Source of the DNA: Verrucomicrobiota bacterium
GTDB lineage: Bacteria > Verrucomicrobiota > Verrucomicrobiia > Palsa-1439
Assembly: GCA_003152315.1 (NCBI GenBank)
Contig: PLZV01000039.1
Span: forward strand, 152 to 61,510
DNA: 61,359 nt
Reading direction: 5' to 3'
Made by a program: the position numbers and the translations under genes. This document shows positions 51,435 to 58,518 of the stretch, in pieces. Below the pieces are notes generated by a model, which worked only from the letters and a program-made list of their open reading frames with translations, was not told the origin of the DNA and ran no database searches. Position 1 is the stretch's first letter, and each line of letters opens with the position of its first letter.

Positions 51435-52652
51435 GTCGAACTGAAGTCGGCCAATGAGAAGTTGCGCGCCGAGATCGCCAAACGTAAGGAGATCGAAACC
51501 GAACTGGTTCAGGCGCAAAAGATGGAGGCGGTCGGCCGGCTCGCTGGTGGCGTCGCGCATGACTTTAACAACATTCTGACGGCCATCATGGGGTACAGTG
51601 AATTGATTCTGGCGGACGCGACTTCGAACAGCACGCTGCATGGTAATGCCGAGGAGATCTTCAAGTCGGCACAACGGGCCGCGGAGTTGACGCGGCGGCT
51701 CCTGGCCTTCAGCCGTCGCCAGATTCTGGAACTGAAGGTTGTGAATCTGGGCAACCTGGTGAACGACCTGCTGAAGATGCTGCGTCATATGATCAGCGAA
51801 AATGTGGAACCGATTACCATCAACACCGCGGATTTGTGGCTGGTCAACGTTGATCCTCACCAGATCGAACAGGTCATCCTCAATCTGGCCATCAATGCAC
51901 ACGACGCGATGCCGAAGGGTGGGAAGCTGACGATTGAAACCGCCAACATCGTGCTCCAGGACGCAGACCGCGCCGTTACTCACGAAGGTGTCTCGCCCGG
52001 TGGGTACGTTGTGCTCTCGGTGAGCGACACGGGCGTCGGCATGACGCCCGAAGTGCAAGAGCGCCTCTTCGAACCGTTCTTCACCACGAAGGAATTCGGC
52101 AAGGGCACCGGCTTGGGGTTGGCCACGTGTTATGGCATTATCAAACAAAGCGGTGGTCATATCGCCGTGTCCAGCACGCCGGGACAGGGTTCAACGTTTC
52201 GAGTTTATCTGCCTCGCGTGACAGCCGTTGACGCGCAACTCGCCAGGCAACGCCAGGCACAAATTCAGCCCGGCGGCGCGGAAACGATCCTGCTTGTGGA
52301 AGATGAATCGTCCCTCCGACATCTGGCCACCAAGATCCTGTGCAATCTCGGTTATAATGTGTTGGCGGCTGAGAACGGGGTCGAGGCGTTGCAGGTGATC
52401 GAACAGCGGAGGGAACAGAAGGTCAACTTGTTATTGACCGACGTGGTGATGCCGAAACTCGGGGGCAGGGAATTGGCCGACCAGCTACACGCCAAACGTC
52501 CCGACGTGAAGGTACTATTCACGTCTGGTTGGACAGGGGACGCTATCGTGCATCACGGAATTCTGGACGAAGGCGTGGCGTTCCTAGCCAAACCATACAC
52601 TCCTGACGTACTGGCCCGCAAAGTGCGCGAAGTTCTCGACGCAACGGCCTGA
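51429..52652 (+). CDS. Hybrid histidine kinase with receiver, N-terminus lost at a junction
   Basis: The kinase begins at the junction with RTVELKSANEKLRAEIAKRK then EIETELVQAQKMEAVGRLAG, a coiled-coil linker. Next are the phosphoacceptor His in GGVAHDFNNILTAIMGYSEL, and the N, G1 and G2 boxes (LNLAINAHDAMPKGG, VSDTGVGM, GKGTGLGLATCYGIIKQSGG). A C-terminal receiver follows with LLVEDESSL, phosphoacceptor Asp in LLLTDVVMPKLGG, TSGW and a conserved Lys in FLAKPYTPDVL. Sensor domains that usually precede the linker are missing. The frame is open upstream to 50826, but that stretch is antisense to flgG. Confidence 0.88.
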   Translation, partial: RTVELKSANEKLRAEIAKRKEIETELVQAQKMEAVGRLAGGVAHDFNNILTAIMGYSELILADATSNSTLHGNAEEIFKSAQRAAELTRRLLAFSRRQILELKVVNLGNLVNDLLKMLRHMISENVEPITINTADLWLVNVDPHQIEQVILNLAINAHDAMPKGGKLTIETANIVLQDADRAVTHEGVSPGGYVVLSVSDTGVGMTPEVQERLFEPFFTTKEFGKGTGLGLATCYGIIKQSGGHIAVSSTPGQGSTFRVYLPRVTAVDAQLARQRQAQIQPGGAETILLVEDESSLRHLATKILCNLGYNVLAAENGVEALQVIEQRREQKVNLLLTDVVMPKLGGRELADQLHAKRPDVKVLFTSGWTGDAIVHHGILDEGVAFLAKPYTPDVLARKVREVLDATA

Positions 52653-52719
52653 ATCTACTTCCCGCAGTGAAGGTTGGGGGAATACTCCAAGTGACACGAG
52701 ACCTCGCCCATGTCGAATT

Positions 52720-55524
52720 CTATTGAGTCCTGACGGAACCGGAATCGATGAACTGAACAGGACGGTGACGGGGCAGGATGCGGATGGTAGCGAGCTGCTT
52801 GCCGCCAGGGGATACCTCCAGGACGCTTTCCGGGGCCTCGAGGTAATGGTGCGGTGGGAGGTTGTCGCCGTAAACCTTGACGGTCCAGCGGCCTGGACGA
52901 ATGTGGTCGAATGAAACTGAGCCACTGTTGTCGGTCGTGCGGCGGAATGTTTCCGTGCCGTTGCTGATTTCAGTCAACGCTCCTTCCAGGCCGGCAACTT
53001 CGGTGAAACTGTCTTTTGCCGTGTCCTTGTCGTCGGTCGTGATGTTTCCAGTTGAAGCTCCATAAACTACGACTTTGGCCGATAAGCTGGCGGCCCGCAC
53101 GACGCCAATGTCCACTACGGTCGTCTCCCCTTTTCGCACCTCGACCAATACCGGAAACACCTGGGTGGTCACCCGGTCGAAGCCGATCGATTCCTGTTGA
53201 ATACGCACCAGGTGGCGGCCGGGTTTGAGGGACGGAAAAACGAACTCGCCATTGCGGTCGGTCACGGCGGTCGCATCACCTGCCGTCAGCACAGCCCGAC
53301 TCACGGGGGCGGCCGAAGGATCCTCAACGTCATGGACACGCCCCTTCAACACCCCGACACCGGTCCTCCGTCCCACGGGGAGGCCGAAAGGAATTGAGTA
53401 CGTGACCATCACCGATTCTTCTGTTTGGTCCGGGTCGTTGTGTTTGGCAACACGGGCCGTCAACGCCAGTTCGTTGCCCCGCGAACTGGTGTAGGCGACC
53501 GTCGAATAGATGCTGTCGATGTGTCGTCCCGTGTCTGTTTCCGTTACGTTGCGGCTGAGTTGCACGTTCATGCGCAGGCCGCGGCCCACGATCCATTGTG
53601 CGGAACCACCAAAACTTTGCGAACGGCCCGGCGACGCGGTCAGCAATCCCTGGCCCGTGCTGGCAAAGAGCGAATACGTTTGCTTGGGTGTTGCCCGGAA
53701 GAAGAGGAACGTGCTGTACCGCTCGATCAGGTGCTCGTGGTGGATCAGATAATCGTACAGCGTTCCTCGTTCCGCGTAGACCTGCGCGCTGAGCCGGCCA
53801 ATGTTCTGGCCGACGCCCAGCTTCGCCGAGTGTTCGGTAAAGTCGTAATCGGCGGGCAGCATCACATCCTGACGTCGCAGGTTGGTGTAATCGAGCAACA
53901 ACTCCGTGTCGCGAAACAGGGCGTATCGCAGGCCGGGGCGATACGTGGTCTCGCGGGTGGCAACGGGGCCGCGCGCCGGGTTGCGGTCGAGGTTGTTGGC
54001 GTAATCCTGGAAATTGAAATTGCCGCGCAACCTCGCATAAATCGGAAAGGTCACCGAACCTTGCGCGAAATCTGAATCATTGTAATACCCGAAGAACCGT
54101 GGCCCCGCGTAGACCTTCTCGAGTGAATAGAAGATGTCGCGGGCCAGTTCGCCGCTCGCCTGTGCCCGATACCCGAAGTTATTGCCCTGGTGATAGTGAT
54201 CTTCCTCACCGCCGCCGCCCTCCAGGTTGATGTCGACCGCCTTCCCGAAAACCAAATGGGATTCAAGACTGACCAGATCCTGTGAAACACCGTTCGTGAG
54301 CGCTGTCCGATCCGATCCATCCCGGTGCAACATATTCGCCTTGAGGCCGAACCATGGGGTGAATTGCTGCTGCACATGGGCGCCGACTTCACTGAAATCA
54401 GACGGTTGCAGACGGCTGTCCATATAGAATGCTCCGAAGCCGGTGGGGCCGTGATGCGCGTCCAGCTCGACGCCGCGACCGTAGGAGTTCCGTTCGGTCA
54501 ACGGGGACAGTGCGTAGCTTCGGTCGCCCAGATAGGCGTCGAAGGACTTGTCCAGGTAGTTGACCCAGAACTCGTCAGGCGTTCCAAACACGCTGTCGTG
54601 CTGTGTATTCGGTGACCGGGCAAGGAAGTACAGTTTACGGTCGCCGTCTTCGTCCAAATTGCCGCCTCCTGAGTATTGCGTCTGGAATGCCGCTGACTTT
54701 CCCGAGTCCTTTACGGCGGTGAAACTCAGCCGCGTTGGCAAACGATAGTAAGGATCGGAGTCGCCCGTCACCTGGGGGAGGACCTCCACAACAGCGCTCT
54801 TGGAGGCGACGACGGCCCCACTCTCCGTAACGGCCTTGATAGTGAGAACATGCAGAATTCGCTTGTGGTTGGCGCCATCAGTGGAAACAGTCAGTCGCAC
54901 GGACTGCGAAGCGCCAGGAGCCAACTCCAGGGAGGCATGCTCGTAGGTCACCGGGTAATCGGGCATGCTCTCCACTTGCAACCGCAGGACGGCACGCTTG
55001 TTTCCGCGGTTCATGACCCGCAATAACACGTCGTAGCTTTCGCCGGCCAGGACGACCGGCGGTTGCTCGTCGACCAGCAACTCGGTCTTGTACACCGTTT
55101 GCACCGCCACCGTAAACCCAACGCTGTCCGCCAGGGCCAGATTGCGTTGACCGTGCATCGAATAGCCGACCTCGAAGCGTCCCGCCGGCGAGGCGGCAGG
55201 CACGAACAACGCAACTACGCGAACCTGCTGCGAGTTTGCTTTGACGATAAAAAACGGATCTGTCGGGGCGACTTGCTGCCATCCCGGTGGCAGGGCCAGC
55301 GCCTCCGTCAGTTGTTGATCGTGGTCGGTGTCGTTGGATACGAGAAGACCAGCCGTGACGATTTTACCCGGCGCGGTCTCGACCAGGCTGGGCGAGATGA
55401 GCCGAACCTGGTAATTGCCGGCGATCGCGTCGCGCAGACTGAACAAGAACAGGAAGCCCGCCAGCAGCAGGCGAAGATCAGCGCGGAATCGCCATGTCGT
55501 ATTGGGCCCCCATAACATGATCAT
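52720..55524 (-). CDS. Usher-like outer-membrane beta-barrel protein (934 residues)
   Basis: A signal peptide lies in residues 10-36 (LLLAGFLFLFSLRDAIAGNY). Residues 40-260 hold two Ig-like/NEW3-type domains (TAGLLVSNDTDHDQQLTEAL, LLRVMNRGNKRAVLRLQVES). Residues 270-680 are alternating amphipathic strands ending in aromatics (YMDSRLQPSDFSEVGAHVQQ, YRPGLRYALFRDTELLLDYT), as in an outer-membrane barrel. Residues 695-760 and 830-905 are carboxypeptidase-regulatory-like beta folds (TDRNGEFVFPSLKPGRHLVR, DNSGSVSFDHIRPGRWTVKV), like the C-terminal domains of ushers. I do not see a PapC-type plug or canonical usher motifs. It follows a chaperone-like gene (47 bp overlap) and two secreted subunit genes, so it probably secretes or anchors them. 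Confidence 0.7.
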   Translation of the reverse strand: MIMLWGPNTTWRFRADLRLLLAGFLFLFSLRDAIAGNYQVRLISPSLVETAPGKIVTAGLLVSNDTDHDQQLTEALALPPGWQQVAPTDPFFIVKANSQQVRVVALFVPAASPAGRFEVGYSMHGQRNLALADSVGFTVAVQTVYKTELLVDEQPPVVLAGESYDVLLRVMNRGNKRAVLRLQVESMPDYPVTYEHASLELAPGASQSVRLTVSTDGANHKRILHVLTIKAVTESGAVVASKSAVVEVLPQVTGDSDPYYRLPTRLSFTAVKDSGKSAAFQTQYSGGGNLDEDGDRKLYFLARSPNTQHDSVFGTPDEFWVNYLDKSFDAYLGDRSYALSPLTERNSYGRGVELDAHHGPTGFGAFYMDSRLQPSDFSEVGAHVQQQFTPWFGLKANMLHRDGSDRTALTNGVSQDLVSLESHLVFGKAVDINLEGGGGEEDHYHQGNNFGYRAQASGELARDIFYSLEKVYAGPRFFGYYNDSDFAQGSVTFPIYARLRGNFNFQDYANNLDRNPARGPVATRETTYRPGLRYALFRDTELLLDYTNLRRQDVMLPADYDFTEHSAKLGVGQNIGRLSAQVYAERGTLYDYLIHHEHLIERYSTFLFFRATPKQTYSLFASTGQGLLTASPGRSQSFGGSAQWIVGRGLRMNVQLSRNVTETDTGRHIDSIYSTVAYTSSRGNELALTARVAKHNDPDQTEESVMVTYSIPFGLPVGRRTGVGVLKGRVHDVEDPSAAPVSRAVLTAGDATAVTDRNGEFVFPSLKPGRHLVRIQQESIGFDRVTTQVFPVLVEVRKGETTVVDIGVVRAASLSAKVVVYGASTGNITTDDKDTAKDSFTEVAGLEGALTEISNGTETFRRTTDNSGSVSFDHIRPGRWTVKVYGDNLPPHHYLEAPESVLEVSPGGKQLATIRILPRHRPVQFIDSGSVRTQ

Positions 55525-56290
55525 CTCCGTTGTCCAGGATCACCAACGCGGTGTACTGGCCTGGGGGGACCTTGCTCACGTCGACGTGATAGCGGACCGA
55601 GCACGCCGGATAGACGCGTAACCGTTCTCCCTCAAATTTCCCAACGGATATCCCCTCCTTGTTGAACAACTCCACCCAGATGGCCGGGATCGTCACCCGG
55701 TCGCTGGCGTTTTCCGCATCGAGCAGAAACAGCCGCTTGGGGCCCTCCAGCGAGAGCCGTTTGTCCGTCACGCGCAACGTTCCGCCGCCTCCGTTGCCGA
55801 CCTCCGTGACGATTTGCACGGCAAAGCGAACGATGGTCTGCACGCGCATGCCGGTATCCTCGTTCGCCGCCCGCACCACGGGGAGCGCCACCGGCTCGAT
55901 CATCAGCATGCTCCAGTACGTGCCCGCAAGATCGTCCTGCGGCGGCACGGTCACCCGGTACGAGACCCCGGCGATTTCGTGCGCCGGAATCGTCACCTGC
56001 GACGGCGCCACGCTGATCCAGCGGGCGTTCGACCGTGGTGTCGTGCCGGGCTCACCGTACAGATCGCGGCCGTCGGCATGGAAAACGTAATCAGTTTGCG
56101 ACATTTTGACTTCCGCCGGTTCGCCTCCGGTGTTTTTCAGCAGAACCATGTCCTCGAAAGTCTCGCCCGGTCGCACGTTCTTGTTGCGCACGAGGCTGCC
56201 GATCACCACAACGCCGGCCGTGGCGGAAGCGTGAATCCCGGCGAGACCGCACGCCAGGAGCGCCAGGCTCTTCAAGCGGATATTTCTCAT
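55478..56290 (-). CDS. Periplasmic chaperone-like Ig-domain protein
   Basis: The 270-residue protein has a signal peptide (LKSLALLACGLAGIHASATA). Two Ig-like folds follow: VRNKNVRPGETFEDMVLLKN, then TGGEPAEVKMSQTDYVFHAD, IPAHEIAGVSYRVTVPPQDD, and a second half with LRVTDKRLSLEGPKRLFLLD and VYPACSVRYHVDVSKVPPGQ. This resembles pilus chaperones in size and domain count, but I do not see the conserved Arg/Lys cleft signature clearly. Its start overlaps the stop of the upstream subunit gene by 4 bp. Best guess: it folds or delivers the two small subunits to the usher-like protein. Confidence 0.72.
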   Translation of the reverse strand: MRNIRLKSLALLACGLAGIHASATAGVVVIGSLVRNKNVRPGETFEDMVLLKNTGGEPAEVKMSQTDYVFHADGRDLYGEPGTTPRSNARWISVAPSQVTIPAHEIAGVSYRVTVPPQDDLAGTYWSMLMIEPVALPVVRAANEDTGMRVQTIVRFAVQIVTEVGNGGGGTLRVTDKRLSLEGPKRLFLLDAENASDRVTIPAIWVELFNKEGISVGKFEGERLRVYPACSVRYHVDVSKVPPGQYTALVILDNGDDHVMGAQYDMAIPR

Positions 56291-56748
56291 GGTGTCACCG
56301 TGTAGATCACCGAAGAAACGTAGGTGTCGGGAGTCACGTTCTTTGACATGCCCGTCACTCGAAATTGCAGCGCCACATTGTCGCGGGTTTCCGTCCCCGA
56401 AAACACGTCCGTGTCGAGTGCGCTAATCTCGACAAACGCCGCGCCGCCGGAAATTGAGCCGGTGCCACTTCCATCGGACGTGCGGCGCACCCACAAATGA
56501 AGTCCCGCGGGCCAGGTGCCGGTATCTCGACGCGCGCTCACGTGCCAGGTTCCCGACACATTGGAGATGTTGATCGTGGCGATCCCGACCGGGCTGTCAT
56601 ACTGGCTGTTGAGATCGGTGCCGGCGCCCCCCGTCAAATCAGCAGCCGTAATCGTCTGGGTCCAATCCCCGCTGGACGCAATATCCACCGCGCTGGCTCT
56701 CACGACGAGAAGCGCGATGGCGGCGGTAAACCAATATCGGCCTTTCAT
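56287..56748 (-). CDS. Secreted pilin-like subunit B (153 residues)
   Basis: It has a signal peptide MKGRYWFTAAIALLVVRASA, then DIASSGDWTQTITAADLTGG and a beta-rich body (VGIATINISNVSGTWHVSAR, LWVRRTSDGSGTGSISGGAA). The C-terminus is DTYVSSVIYTVTP, a strand pattern like the donor/acceptor region of fimbrial subunits. No cysteines, unlike most CU pilins. The gene lies 39 bp after subunit A and overlaps the chaperone-like gene by 4 bp. Confidence 0.65.
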   Translation of the reverse strand: MKGRYWFTAAIALLVVRASAVDIASSGDWTQTITAADLTGGAGTDLNSQYDSPVGIATINISNVSGTWHVSARRDTGTWPAGLHLWVRRTSDGSGTGSISGGAAFVEISALDTDVFSGTETRDNVALQFRVTGMSKNVTPDTYVSSVIYTVTP

Positions 56749-56787
56749 GATTGAAAGTTGATGATCGGGCGGCGGCCGCGCCGCGAA

Positions 56788-57291
56788 TTACGACCCCGAC
56801 GTAATCGTCAGGGTCACTGTCCGCGTATCGGAGGCCATCGAACCAGCGGCGGGCGTAGCCGAAAGCTTGTAGGTAATCCCCAGTCCCGATTGGTTCAATG
56901 TCGAGATGCCGGTTACGACGTCAGCCGCTGATGCGCCCAACGTCACCAGACCCGCGCTGGTTGCACCGGCGGGCGCTGTCAATTGGACTTTCAAAGTCAC
57001 TCCGGCCGGCATCCCCGAATCAATCGCGGCGGTGATCTTCTGCCCGGATTGGTTGGTGGTGATGTCGTATGTCGTGCTGGAATCTGTCGCCGTGTCCGGG
57101 ACGGATCCGGGCGTGGCCGTGGATACCGTCAACGCACCCGGGTTGCCGCTGACGGCGATCTCATTGATGGCATTGACTGAAAAAGTGATCGTTTGGGTGG
57201 TGCTGCTGCCCGCGAACAATGGAGCCGCGATGACTACGAGAGCCACCGAGGCAGCGATTCCAACCAGTTGTCTGATTCCGATGTGCTTCAT
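56788..57291 (-). CDS. Secreted pilin-like subunit A (167 residues)
   Basis: ATG 57291 follows GAGGGAG; an earlier in-frame ATG at 57351 would extend past this site and is rejected. A signal peptide (IRQLVGIAASVALVVIAAPL) is followed by FAGSSTTQTITFSVNAINEI and a threonine/serine-rich beta body (TATPGSVPDTATDSSTTYDI), ending with SDTRTVTLTITSGS. It is hydrophobic, cysteine-free and strand-rich, as expected of a secreted structural subunit. First gene of the four-gene operon, likely made in the largest amount. Confidence 0.68.
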   Translation of the reverse strand: MKHIGIRQLVGIAASVALVVIAAPLFAGSSTTQTITFSVNAINEIAVSGNPGALTVSTATPGSVPDTATDSSTTYDITTNQSGQKITAAIDSGMPAGVTLKVQLTAPAGATSAGLVTLGASAADVVTGISTLNQSGLGITYKLSATPAAGSMASDTRTVTLTITSGS

Positions 57292-58091
57292 GGGAACACT
57301 CCCTCTGTTTACTATTTGCAGTCTTGCTGCCGGGGCGGCTGTTTCATGCACCTGCCCTGTACATATATATGTCGGCTGTTTCTGGGGTTTGCTGAAGGAA
57401 GGAATTGGCCCTCCAGCCCATCCAACACGTCGATAAACACCTTGGAATCAATAACTTCGTGGAATGGAACTACGAGCGCCCTGAAAACCAAAGCCACCAC
57501 CCAATTCACCTCCCATTTTGGGTTCGTTTTCGCCAAACACCCCCTTTTAGGCCCCCAAATTGGGTTCGTTTTCCAAAACGAACCCAAATATTTTGACCAC
57601 ATTCTAGGAGTATAACTAATTGCGATTACCATGGTTAGGAGCCATTTTCCACGCGAAGTAATTTGGGTTCGTTTCGCAGAAACGTATATAGGCCCCCCTG
57701 TCGCGCCATCGTGTCCGCCGAAGCTGTAGCGAAGGAGGCGGGTTTGCTGGAGAGAAGAAAGCGATCACGCCGCCACTCAACCGCTTCTTCTCCCCGTTAG
57801 AGAACATGCCCACACTATACTATTATCGTAAACCGATGTCCAGAAGAAAATGTGTTATTAACACCCGATTCCCGGGTGTTGTCATCCTGAGCAGAGCGAA
57901 GGATCTTGCCCGCCCACCACGAAGACCCCTCAGAGAATAGCGCCCGCGCAGTCCGGTTGTAGCGGCGGTCTATGACCGCCGTCCGTCTACGGTGGACTTA
58001 CCTGGCTCAATATTCCCCAGCCTGTCAACCGCCGGCGAATTCACCTCACGCGACACCGGATAGAATTCCATCTCGTCGGTCAAGCAATTGG
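57292..58091. other. Gene-free region rich in palindromic intergenic repeats
   Basis: It contains four copies of TTGGGTTCGTTT(T) (57518, 57560, 57575 inverted, 57663) and a palindromic GTACATATATATGT-type segment near 57360. An AACACCC/GGGTGTT hairpin lies near 57861-57880, followed by a GTCATCCTGAGC...GAAGGATCTT motif (57881-57907) seen between genes in many phyla. A GGCGGTC-TAT-GACCGCC hairpin is at 57964-57980. Minus-strand open frames here are translations of repeats and are not called. Confidence 0.6.
57560..57587. repeat. Perfect palindrome of the GGGTTCGTTTT repeat
   Basis: TTGGGTTCGTTTT and AAAACGAACCCAA are 13-bp perfect arms around CC. Additional single copies lie at 57518-57530 and 57663-57674. 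Likely a REP-type element. Confidence 0.65.
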
Positions 58092-58196
58092 TCAAGCCTT
58101 CCCCTTACCCCTCTCCGCTTGCCCCTCCGGCATCGGTGCGCCGAACCGGTCAGCCACTTTCTTCAGGTCAGCAGTTAGGGTGTATCGCCCGCACAT
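58092..58196 (-). pseudogene. N-terminal remnant of an SRAP (HMCES/YedK) protein
   Basis: ATG 58196 opens MCGRYTLTADLKKVADRFGA, the invariant start of SRAP proteins, in which Cys2 crosslinks to abasic sites in single-stranded DNA. After about 21 residues the frame becomes low complexity (PEGQAERGKGKA) and stops at 58092. The rest of the roughly 220-residue domain is missing. Confidence 0.65.
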
Positions 58197-58518
58197 GGCG
58201 TCTGTTTGATAGTCGTACGCGTGTTCGAGGGCAATGTTAAGGCCCGTCACGTGAAATGCATAATGGATAGACCTAAGCCCAAGTGGTTCCTAAAAGCGCA
58301 CCCATTGTTCAACAGCCTACTAAGCCCAATTCACGGTGTGAAATTAGAAGCCTGGCCAAGTCTGTATCGGAAAAGTTATTGGGCGGCGGAGATCGCCGGT
58401 TGCAGCCCTCGCAAGGAGAAGAGTCCAACGGTGGTGAAAGTCGTCTTGGTGTACCAATTTTTGGGGTCACATCTCAACATTGTAACATTTGCCAGTTCCG
58501 CTGCCGGCAGCGCGCTTC
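58197..58518. other. Intergenic region, nothing recognised
   Basis: Plus-strand open frames starting here (58206, 58283, 58489) run into the antisense of the molybdenum hydroxylase gene and have no motif. Confidence 0.4.

Noticed and set aside
50799-52160. A single 453-residue minus-strand protein containing FlgG
   Set aside because: Only the C-terminal 211 residues are FlgG; the remainder is the antisense of a clearly coding histidine kinase.
57312-57813. Minus-strand ORFs with NPIWGPK and ETNPNYF motifs
   Set aside because: Translations of the GGGTTCGTTTT intergenic repeats.
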